NCBI GenBank assembly: GCA_017989775.1
Contig: JAGNPF010000057.1
Location: 1 to 7,807, forward strand
Direction of reading: 5' to 3'
DNA: 7,807 nucleotides
Origin: Flavobacterium sp.
Lineage (GTDB): Bacteria; Bacteroidota; Bacteroidia; Flavobacteriales; Flavobacteriaceae
Below, piece after piece: positions 1 to 4,689 of this stretch. How positions within the stretch are numbered: position 1 is the stretch's first letter; each line of letters starts with the position of its first letter. The translations under genes and the position numbers were made by a program. The notes beneath the pieces are model-generated. The model was not told where the DNA came from and ran no database searches. It was given only the letters and a program-made list of their open reading frames with translations.

Positions 1-342
1 CAAATAAGTCACTTCTTGTTTTCCGTCAAAAGTGAATAAAACACGTTCCTCCACTATCTTGCTATAGGAAACAACGCCATCTATTTGATGTATTTGACTC
101 TCTTGGGATGGCGAAACCAGAAACGATTTTCCCAAGGTGCTGCTGATTTTTAAATCGGGATCAATATTGTTTGAAAAAGAAAGGCTGAAGACTTTCAATC
201 CGCTAAAAACGGATAAAACCACGAACAAAGCCATTGCGCCAACGATAATCCCTAGGCTGGCAATGCGATTGATAATGTTGATAGCATTGTTTTTGCTGTT
301 GCTAAAAATATATCGTTTGGCTATGTAAAGAGGAAAATTCAA
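1..342 (-). CDS. FtsX/LolC-E type ABC transporter permease, N-terminal part (cut by window edge)
   Basis: The N-terminal 114 codons of a membrane permease related to the lipoprotein-releasing LolC/LolE family, whose members work with a LolD-like ATPase to move lipoproteins out of the inner membrane. The start is read as TTG at 342-340: the reading frame is closed just upstream by the in-frame rbfA stop (348-346), and the first in-frame ATG lies about 33 codons further in, inside the first membrane helix. The product begins LNFPLYIAKRYIFS (first residue Met in vivo), continues through a hydrophobic segment at about residues 20-48 containing SLGIIVGAMALFVV, then enters a periplasmic-looking region (DPDLKISS). 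This N-terminal pattern of IAKR, a helix and an extracytoplasmic domain is typical of the family. It lies 3 bases after rbfA and is presumably co-transcribed and translationally coupled. The family call is firm; the exact substrate (lipoprotein or other) cannot be told from this fragment. Confidence 0.85.
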   Translation of the reverse strand, partial: MNFPLYIAKRYIFSNSKNNAINIINRIASLGIIVGAMALFVVLSVFSGLKVFSLSFSNNIDPDLKISSTLGKSFLVSPSQESQIHQIDGVVSYSKIVEERVLFTFDGKQEVTYL

Positions 343-345
343 GTT

Positions 346-738
346 TTATTGAAATCTGCGTTTTTCTAAAAGGTCACGGTTTTCAATAGGATTGTCTTTG
401 TTGGACAAGGCATTGTCGATTTTTTCGATGTAATCCAATGAATCGTCTATGAAGAAAACCAAATTCGGCACTTTTCGCAATTGCAAGCGCACTCTTTGTG
501 ACAAATCGTGTTTGATTAATTTGGAATTTGTTTTTATTGCCACCAATGTTTCTTGGGCTTTTTCCTGTGGAAAAATACTTAAATATACCGTTGCCACAGA
601 CAAGTCTGTAGTTACGCTAACCTTGGATACCGAAATTATCAAATTTGAAACTCCGTTTTTTCTCACTTCACCTTGTAGAATGTCAACCAAATCTTTTTGG
701 ATGACACCGCCTATTTTTTTCTGTCTATTTGTTTCCAT
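346..738 (-). CDS. rbfA: Ribosome-binding factor A
   Basis: A 130-residue RbfA, a KH-like RNA-binding protein that binds the 30S precursor near the 5' end of 16S rRNA and supports late maturation and cold adaptation. The start METNRQKKIG fits the family's N terminus. The KH-like core follows, with SVTTDLSVATVYLSIF at about 41-56 and the conserved LRKVPNLVFFIDDSLDYIEKI region at about 87-107, then a charged tail ending KRRFQ. An in-frame upstream extension (to 786) exists, but it would run through the promoter and the repeat and does not look like RbfA. The gene is first in a minus-strand unit with the FtsX-like permease, with 3 bases between them. Its -7 promoter element ends only 4 bases before the ATG, so the mRNA is probably leaderless or nearly so. 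Confidence 0.95.
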   Translation of the reverse strand: METNRQKKIGGVIQKDLVDILQGEVRKNGVSNLIISVSKVSVTTDLSVATVYLSIFPQEKAQETLVAIKTNSKLIKHDLSQRVRLQLRKVPNLVFFIDDSLDYIEKIDNALSNKDNPIENRDLLEKRRFQ

Positions 739-742
739 AGTG

Positions 743-771
743 CAAAAATACGATTTTTTTAGAGCCACAAA
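743..771 (-). promoter_or_regulatory. rbfA promoter, Bacteroidota type
   Basis: On the minus strand, TTTG (771-768), a 17-base spacer and TATTTTTG (750-743) match the Bacteroidota TTTG / TAnnTTTG consensus without a mismatch. The -7 element is followed by CACT and then the rbfA ATG, so transcription would start at or within a base or two of the start codon. The -33 TTTG is part of the 17-nt inverted repeat arm at 764-780. Confidence 0.65.
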
Positions 772-876
772 GACCCAAAGCCACAAAGTTTGGATTTAAT
801 GCTGTGTAAATATCGATTTAGAACCCTTAATTTTATTTATATTTACATAAAATTCGTGACTTTGCGTCTTTGTGGC
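764..876. repeat. Inverted pair of an interspersed-type intergenic repeat (rbfA/mce)
   Basis: The arms 764-780 (GCCACAAAGACCCAAAG) and 860-876 (CTTTGCGTCTTTGTGGC) are inverted copies that differ at one of 17 positions. A further half-unit, CCACAAAG, follows the left arm at 781-788. Inside the loop, 805-813 (TGTAAATAT) and 839-847 (ATATTTACA) form a perfect 9-bp inverted repeat with nearly the same centre. Sequences built from CACAAAG words recur between genes in Flavobacterium genomes as far as I recall, so this is probably a local pair of a genome-wide repeat and not a site specific to these genes. Confidence 0.7.
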
Positions 877-890
877 AAAATAGTTAAACC

Positions 891-1292
891 ATGAAAAAAA
901 TAGAACACATCGGAATTGCGGTCAATAGTTTGGAAGAGGCATCCAGGGTGTATGAAAAACTTTTTGGCGAGCCGGCCTATAAACAAGAAGAGGTCGTTGA
1001 CGAAGGAGTCAAAACTGCTTTCTTCCAGAATGGTCCCAACAAAATAGAGCTTCTGGAAGCCACAAATCCCGAAAGTCCCATTGCCAAGTTTATTGCCAAA
1101 AAAGGAGAAGGAATTCATCATATTGCTTTTGAAGTTGATGATATTGTTTTCGAAATAGCCCGGTTGAAAAATGAAGGTTTTGTCGTTTTGAATGAGGCTC
1201 CAAAAAAGGGAGCCGACAACAAAAAAGTAGCTTTTTTGCACCCCAAAAGCACCAATGGTGTTTTGATAGAATTGTGTCAGGAAATAATTTAA
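891..1292 (+). CDS. mce: Methylmalonyl-CoA epimerase
   Basis: A 133-residue vicinal-oxygen-chelate enzyme that interconverts the (2R) and (2S) epimers of methylmalonyl-CoA, linking propionyl-CoA and succinyl-CoA metabolism together with methylmalonyl-CoA mutase in the cytoplasm. Two beta-alpha-beta-beta-beta modules are visible. The first opens with IEHIGIAV (His6) and holds KIELLE (Glu53). The second holds GIHHIAFEVDD (His76/His77) and VLIELCQ (Glu127). These positions match the family's four metal ligands. Length is usual for the family. No mutase gene is in the window, and the gene stands alone, divergent from rbfA. The start is the first ATG, just before the conserved first strand. I see no clear TAnnTTTG element upstream; TGACTTTG at 857-864, partly in the repeat arm, is the nearest match. 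Generic VOC proteins are the alternative, but the whole-length similarity favours the epimerase. Confidence 0.9.
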   Translation: MKKIEHIGIAVNSLEEASRVYEKLFGEPAYKQEEVVDEGVKTAFFQNGPNKIELLEATNPESPIAKFIAKKGEGIHHIAFEVDDIVFEIARLKNEGFVVLNEAPKKGADNKKVAFLHPKSTNGVLIELCQEII

Positions 1293-1394
1293 TTTCTTTT
1301 TAATAATAATTTCTTGGGAAGTTTCTAGTAATCAGCAGGTTCTGTGTTTGTTGTTTTGTTTAAGGGTTTGTGTGAAAATCTATTTCAAAAATAG

Positions 1395-1425
1395 TTGCAA
1401 TAATTATAAAATAATAGTAATTTCG
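1395..1425 (+). promoter_or_regulatory. Probable tRNA gene promoter
   Basis: TTG (1395-1397), a 20-base spacer and TAATTTCG (1418-1425) match the Bacteroidota promoter with one mismatch in the -7 element. Transcription would start near 1431, a few bases before the tRNA. The rest of the stretch from the end of mce (1293-1394) is AT-rich and shows no gene or convincing hairpin. Confidence 0.5.
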
Positions 1426-1438
1426 CAACCGCAATAAT

Positions 1439-1512
1439 GGTCCTATAGCTCATTCGGTTAGAGCAACTGACTCATAATCAGTAGGTGCTTGGTTCGATTC
1501 CAAGTGGGACCA
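1439..1512 (+). tRNA. tRNA with CAT anticodon (elongator Met, or Ile2 with lysidine)
   Basis: A complete 74-nt cloverleaf. The acceptor stem is GGTCCTA/TGGGACC with discriminator A1512. The D arm is GCTC/GAGC. The anticodon stem is ACTGA/TCAGT with loop CTCATAA (CAT at 1473-1475), and the T arm is CTTGG/CCAAG with loop TTCGATT. CCA is not encoded, so it must be added after transcription. It is not the initiator: the anticodon stem lacks the three G-C pairs and the acceptor starts with a paired G1-C72. The acceptor pairs C4-G69 and C5-G68 are those found in E. coli tRNA-Ile2 and absent from its elongator tRNA-Met, so tRNA-Ile(CAU), with C34 changed to lysidine by TilS, is a serious possibility. 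Confidence 0.95.
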
Positions 1513-1518
1513 CTTAAG

Positions 1519-1555
1519 AACCCTACGAATTCATTGATTTGTAGGGTTTTTTTTT
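1519..1555 (+). terminator. Rho-independent terminator of the tRNA gene
   Basis: A perfect 8-bp stem, AACCCTAC (1519-1526) with GTAGGGTT (1541-1548), and a 14-base loop, run into nine consecutive T (1547-1555). It begins seven bases after the tRNA, so the tRNA is a single-gene transcript. Confidence 0.85.
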
Positions 1556-1615
1556 GTGCTCAATACTAGTTAATGAGTTTCGTCGGTAAAAATGATTTTT
1601 TAATCGGTGAAAAAA

Positions 1616-1645
1616 TTGTTTCAAGGTAAAATATAAATAACTTTG
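1616..1645 (+). promoter_or_regulatory. Promoter of the PID-CTERM-like mini-protein
   Basis: TTG (1616-1618), a 19-base spacer and a perfect TAACTTTG (1638-1645) fit the Bacteroidota consensus. Transcription would start near 1651, leaving a leader of about 67 bases that is AT-rich, without a Shine-Dalgarno sequence, and ends in an A-rich stretch before the ATG. Confidence 0.6.
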
Positions 1646-1717
1646 TTGCGTTATCGGTGGTGTTTGTGAATTTTAATTAAACAAAATCTTGTTATTTTGT
1701 TGTTTCTTTAAATAAAT

Positions 1718-1939
1718 ATGAAAGCTATTGTGTATAGGTTTTTTGTTTTAATCATCACCCTGTTTGGAGTGACAGATGCTTTTGCAGTGCCATCTCCTCC
1801 GGCTCCGGGAGACAAAAGACCCCCGCCTCCGCCGGGATTGCCAATTGATGACCATATTTTATTTCTGTTGATTATCGCAATTTTGTTCGGGATATACATA
1901 ATTCGTAAATGTCAATTAAAAACAAAGGCTCCAATTTGA
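1718..1939 (+). CDS. Secreted/membrane mini-protein with a PID-CTERM-like sorting tail
   Basis: A 73-residue protein of unknown function. Residues 1-23 are a signal peptide (MKAIVYRF, a hydrophobic core, then TDAFA before the likely cut ahead of Val24). Residues 24-42 are a linker rich in proline (PSPPAPGDKRPPPPPGLP) with five prolines in a row, a stretch that usually needs EF-P for translation. Residues 41-45 read LPIDD, followed by a membrane helix at about 46-62 and a basic tail RKCQLKTK (63-70). A Pro-Ile-Asp motif, helix and basic cluster at the C terminus is what I recall as the Bacteroidota PID-CTERM protein-sorting signal. Here it makes up most of the mature chain, leaving only about 20 residues of cargo. 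The promoter upstream and the terminator at its 3' end argue for a real, separately expressed gene. Calling it a plain small membrane protein would also fit; the sorting role is inferred. Confidence 0.75.
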   Translation: MKAIVYRFFVLIITLFGVTDAFAVPSPPAPGDKRPPPPPGLPIDDHILFLLIIAILFGIYIIRKCQLKTKAPI

Positions 1940-1960
1940 AAATTGGAGCCTTTGTTTTTT
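1921..1960. terminator. Terminator overlapping the mini-protein's stop codon, probably bidirectional
   Basis: A perfect 16-bp stem pairs 1921-1936 (AACAAAGGCTCCAATT) with 1941-1956 around a TGAA loop and leads into a T run on the plus strand (1955-1960). On the minus strand the same stem is followed by a T-rich stretch (GTTTTTAATT), so it can also end ribE transcription, which arrives from the other side. The last five codons of the mini-protein (Thr69-Ile73) are in the left arm and its TGA is in the loop. Confidence 0.9.
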
Positions 1961-1977
1961 AAACCCGAGTTGTTTTT

Positions 1978-2565
1978 CTATTTGTTGGCATACAATTTAG
2001 AAACATATTTCCCGATTACGTCAAATTCGAGATTTACTTTTGTTCCTTCCTTGAAAGAATTAAAATTGGTGTGTTCAAAAGTATAGGGTATGATGGCTAC
2101 GCTAAAATTGTTTTTGCCGGAATCCACCACCGTCAAGCTTACGCCATTTACGGTAATCGAGCCTTTTTCGATGGTTATGTTTTCAAGCGCAGCATCGTAT
2201 TCAAAAGTGTAATACCAGCTACCGTTGGTTTCTTTTGCGACAATGCAGTTTCCTATTTGGTCAACATGCCCCTGAACAATGTGTCCATCCAGTCGATCGC
2301 CCAATTTCATAGCTCTCTCCAGGTTGACCATATCGCCGGTTTGCCAATGGGAAATATTTGTTTTTTTGATGGTTTCGCCAATGGCGGTAACGGTGTAAAG
2401 ATCTTTGTCGATGGCAACCACTGTCATACAGATTCCGTTGTGCGCAACACTTTGGTCTATTTGAAGTTCGTCGGTAAGCGAGGATGCTATCGTGATGTGG
2501 ATATTGTCTTTGTCTTTTTTGATTTCTTGGATGGTGCCAAGGGTTTCTATGATTCCTGTAAACAT
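1978..2565 (-). CDS. ribE: Riboflavin synthase, alpha chain type
   Basis: A 195-residue riboflavin synthase (called ribE or ribC depending on species), which dismutates two molecules of 6,7-dimethyl-8-ribityllumazine into riboflavin and the pyrimidine precursor, in the cytoplasm as a trimer. The start MFTGIIE is the invariant N terminus of the family and fixes the start at 2565-2563; the open frame extends 78 codons further upstream, but only into pdxA sequence. Two lumazine-binding barrels are visible. The first has SVAHNGICMTV (39-49) and LDGHIVQGHVD (92-102). The second has GSITVNGVSLTV (135-146), IPYTFEHTNF (159-168) and VNLEFDVIGKYV (177-188). Full length, no defect. The 5' leader is too short for an FMN riboswitch. 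It stands alone and is divergent from pdxA. Confidence 0.97.
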   Translation of the reverse strand: MFTGIIETLGTIQEIKKDKDNIHITIASSLTDELQIDQSVAHNGICMTVVAIDKDLYTVTAIGETIKKTNISHWQTGDMVNLERAMKLGDRLDGHIVQGHVDQIGNCIVAKETNGSWYYTFEYDAALENITIEKGSITVNGVSLTVVDSGKNNFSVAIIPYTFEHTNFNSFKEGTKVNLEFDVIGKYVSKLYANK

Positions 2566-2582
2566 TTCTTGTTTTATTTTAC

Positions 2583-2590
2583 TAAATTTG
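2583..2590 (+). promoter_or_regulatory. pdxA -7 promoter element
   Basis: TAAATTTG is a perfect TAnnTTTG. A TTG at the usual distance upstream is not evident, so the -33 part is weak. Transcription would start near 2596, giving a leader of about 28 bases to pdxA. Confidence 0.5.
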
Positions 2591-2595
2591 CACTT

Positions 2596-2603
2596 CAAAA
2601 TTA
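2596..2603 (-). promoter_or_regulatory. ribE -7 promoter element
   Basis: On the minus strand TAATTTTG (2603-2596) is a perfect TAnnTTTG, again without a clear -33 TTG. Transcription would start near 2590, so the two divergent start sites cross and the promoters share DNA with the pdxA promoter. Confidence 0.5.
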
Positions 2604-2623
2604 GCAATAAATAACCTGATCTC

Positions 2624-3667
2624 ATGATAAAAAATGCAGAAAATATAATCGTCGGAATTTCAATTGGAGATTTAAACGGTATTGGAAGCGAAGTTGTTCT
2701 TAAAACATTTGAAGATACTCGAATGTTGGAATTGTGTACTCCCGTTATTTTTGCCAATGTAAAAATTCTTTCATTCGTGAAGAAAAGTTTCGAATCCACG
2801 GCGATGCTTCAAGGGATTGACAGGTTGGACCAAATAGTTTTGGGTAAAATCAACGTGTTGAATGTTTGGCAAGAAGGCGTGGAAATCAATTTTGGTACAA
2901 ACGACGAAAAGGTGGGGAAATATGCCATAAAATCATTTGTCGCTGCCACCAAGGCGTTGAAAGAAGGTCTTGTCGATGTTTTGGTAACTGCTCCTATAAA
3001 CAAGTACAACATCCAGTCGGAAGATTTTAAATTTCCGGGACATACAGATTATTTGGATCAAGAATTGGAAGGAAATGCCTTGATGTTGATGGTTCAGGAC
3101 AATTTGAGGGTTGGGTTGTTGACGGATCATGTGGCCATTAATGAGGTGGCTTCGCATCTTACCGAAGAATTGATCGTAAAAAAAATTGAGACAATAAAAA
3201 ATACCTTGATACAGGATTTTAGTATCAACAAGCCCAAAATTGCGGTTTTGGGATTGAATCCGCATTGTGGAGACGGCGGTGTTATCGGTAATGAAGACGA
3301 TTCGATATTGAGACCTGCATTGCGGAAAATATTCGAAAAAGGCACCTTGGTTTTTGGGCCTTTCGCGGCCGATGGTTTTTTTGGAAGCAATCAATATGAA
3401 AAATACGATGCCATCATTGCGACATATCACGATCAGGGACTCATTCCATTCAAGACATTGTCTTTTGGCAAAGGAGTGAATTATACGGCAGGTTTGAATA
3501 AAGTGAGAACTTCGCCGGATCATGGTACCGCTTATGACATAGCAGGAAAGGGTGTTGCCGATTATAATTCGTTCAAAGAAGCTGTTTATCTGGCCATTGA
3601 TGTCTTTCATTCGAGAAATCAATATGCCGAAATCAGCCAAAAGCCCTTGAAAATAAGAGAAAAATAG
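2624..3667 (+). CDS. pdxA: 4-hydroxythreonine-4-phosphate dehydrogenase
   Basis: A 347-residue PdxA, which oxidises 4-phosphohydroxy-L-threonine with NAD; the product decarboxylates to the amino-acetone phosphate that PdxJ joins with deoxyxylulose phosphate to make pyridoxine phosphate. The N-terminal ISIGDLNGIGSEV (12-24) is the family opening, followed by TAPINK (122-127) and FPGHTDYL with His140 near the substrate. His169 (TDHVA), His214 (LNPHCGDGG) and His269 (YHDQGLIP) match the three metal ligands of the E. coli enzyme with a constant offset of three residues. RTSPDHGTAYDIAG (295-308) closes the active site. Length is slightly above the 329 of E. coli. It is divergent from ribE and followed by yceD-rpmF, which has its own promoter. 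A paralogue for other phospho-sugar acids is less likely given the complete motif set. Confidence 0.96.
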   Translation: MIKNAENIIVGISIGDLNGIGSEVVLKTFEDTRMLELCTPVIFANVKILSFVKKSFESTAMLQGIDRLDQIVLGKINVLNVWQEGVEINFGTNDEKVGKYAIKSFVAATKALKEGLVDVLVTAPINKYNIQSEDFKFPGHTDYLDQELEGNALMLMVQDNLRVGLLTDHVAINEVASHLTEELIVKKIETIKNTLIQDFSINKPKIAVLGLNPHCGDGGVIGNEDDSILRPALRKIFEKGTLVFGPFAADGFFGSNQYEKYDAIIATYHDQGLIPFKTLSFGKGVNYTAGLNKVRTSPDHGTAYDIAGKGVADYNSFKEAVYLAIDVFHSRNQYAEISQKPLKIREK

Positions 3668-3716
3668 ATATGAACAAAAAAAGATAAATAAGATTATTAG
3701 GTTTACAATAATTTTA

Positions 3717-3724
3717 TATCTTTG
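3717..3724 (+). promoter_or_regulatory. yceD-rpmF promoter -7 element
   Basis: TATCTTTG is a perfect TAnnTTTG; upstream TTAG (3697-3700) is a weak -33 candidate with 16 bases between. The start would fall near 3730, in ACTCCCGAAGTTTGGGGT, which can form a small 5-bp hairpin with one G-T pair at the 5' end of the transcript (ACTCC with GGGGT). Leader about 28 bases. Confidence 0.55.
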
Positions 3725-3757
3725 CACTCCCGAAGTTTGGGGTAAAATGTTGTTGAA

Positions 3758-4309
3758 ATGAACAAGACAAAAGAATTTTTAATTCCTTTCATAGGATTAA
3801 AGCTAGGAAAACATCATTTCGAATATCAAATAAATAATGCGTTCTTTGAAATCTTTGATTATCATGAATTTAATAATTCGAATATCAAAGTAAATGTAGT
3901 TTTAGAGAAAAAAAGTACCATGTTGGAGTTGGCTTTCAAGCATAAAGGGACGGTTAATGTTCCTTGTGACATGACAAACGAAGAATTTGATTTGCCAATA
4001 AAAGGCAACATGAAATTGATTGTTCGTTTTGGGGAGGCATTCAATAACGATAATGAAGAGTTGCTGATTTTGCCACACGGAGAATATCAAGTAGACATTG
4101 CACAATATATATATGAAATGATTGTGCTTTCGGTTCCTCTAAGACGCATTCATCCAGGGGTCAAAGATGGAAGTTTAAATACAGAAGCCTTGACAAAACT
4201 GAAAGAATTAACAGTGAAAGAACTGAAGAAGGAGAATAAAAAAGAACAAAAAGAAGAAAATACAGACCCACGTTGGGACAAATTAAAGCAACTATTAACG
4301 GATAAATAA
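3758..4309 (+). CDS. yceD: YceD/DUF177 family protein
   Basis: A 183-residue member of the YceD (DUF177) family, cytoplasmic proteins linked to 23S rRNA accumulation and almost always encoded directly upstream of rpmF. The sequence shows the beta-rich N-terminal part (IPFIGLKLGKHHFEYQI), the mid-family segment VNVPCDMTNEEFDLPI (66-81), the conserved helix YEMIVLSVPLRRIHPG (about 124-139) and the C-terminal signature DPRWDKLKQLL (170-180). A Lys/Glu-rich linker (about 150-167) separates the last two and may be a charged helix. Only one cysteine (Cys70) is present, so no zinc site is expected. The gene precedes rpmF by 9 bases, in one transcription unit. The family is certain from context and motifs; the molecular function is not known in detail. 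Confidence 0.92.
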   Translation: MNKTKEFLIPFIGLKLGKHHFEYQINNAFFEIFDYHEFNNSNIKVNVVLEKKSTMLELAFKHKGTVNVPCDMTNEEFDLPIKGNMKLIVRFGEAFNNDNEELLILPHGEYQVDIAQYIYEMIVLSVPLRRIHPGVKDGSLNTEALTKLKELTVKELKKENKKEQKEENTDPRWDKLKQLLTDK

Positions 4310-4318
4310 TATAGTAAA

Positions 4319-4513
4319 ATGGCACATCCTAAGAGAAAAACCTCGAAAACAAGAAGAGATAAAAGAAGAACACATTATAAAGCTACCGTAGCTCAAATCG
4401 CTACTTGTCCAATCACTGGCGAAGCACATTTATACCACAGAGCTTACTGGCATGAAGGTAAAATGTACTACAGAGGGCAAGTTGTTATAGATAAATCTGT
4501 AGCGGTTGCTTAA
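4319..4513 (+). CDS. rpmF: 50S ribosomal protein L32
   Basis: A 64-residue L32 of the large ribosomal subunit. [20 protein letters not shown] is the basic N terminus common to the family, followed by [20 protein letters not shown] and YYRGQVV. Of the zinc-ribbon cysteines only Cys30 remains; Thr33 and the later positions are not cysteine, so this is a form without zinc. The gene follows yceD closely and is closed by a terminator 22 bases after its stop. Confidence 0.97.
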   Translation: MAHPKRKTSKTRRDKRRTHYKATVAQIATCPITGEAHLYHRAYWHEGKMYYRGQVVIDKSVAVA

Positions 4514-4534
4514 TACGCTTGTTAAATGATATTT

Positions 4535-4566
4535 AAACTCTCACAACCCAATGTGAGAGTTTTTTT
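4535..4566 (+). terminator. Terminator of yceD-rpmF
   Basis: A perfect 11-bp stem, AAACTCTCACA (4535-4545) with TGTGAGAGTTT (4552-4562), a 6-base loop and a T run up to 4566. It separates rpmF from fabH, so the common rpmF-fabH neighbourhood is not one simple transcript here. Confidence 0.9.
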
Positions 4567-4626
4567 GTTGTTTATAATTTTAATTAAATAAGAGCAATTA
4601 AAATGTTAAGGATTAGATTTTTTTTG

Positions 4627-4634
4627 TAATTTTC
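4627..4634 (+). promoter_or_regulatory. Possible fabH promoter -7 element
   Basis: TAATTTTC matches TAnnTTTG in all but the last base. No good -33 TTG is seen. A promoter is expected here because a strong terminator lies just upstream; the leader would be about 50 bases. No fatty-acid regulator site was recognised. Confidence 0.3.
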
Positions 4635-4689
4635 GAGTCCTTTAGCAATTTTTCAAATGGCAGCATTTGGCAAGAAATAAAAGAGTATA

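Noticed and set aside
739..786. Upstream start for rbfA
   Set aside because: The extension runs through the TATTTTTG promoter and the repeat arm, and RbfA proteins begin at METNRQKK.
449..799. Plus-strand open frame across rbfA
   Set aside because: Antisense to a confident rbfA and reading through the intergenic repeat; its composition is that of a shadow frame.
1439..1512. Initiator tRNA-Met
   Set aside because: The anticodon stem is ACTGA/TCAGT without three consecutive G-C pairs, and position 1 pairs with position 72.
2566..2623. FMN riboswitch upstream of ribE
   Set aside because: Only 58 bases separate the two divergent start codons, far too short for the FMN aptamer, and no conserved core was seen.
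2566..2799. N-terminal extension of riboflavin synthase by 78 codons
   Set aside because: The extra residues have no family resemblance and lie antisense to the start of pdxA; the invariant MFTGIIE start is at 2565.
2933..3727. Long open frame antisense to pdxA
   Set aside because: Shadow of a strong coding frame: pdxA shows all expected catalytic residues, and the antisense product has no recognisable domain.
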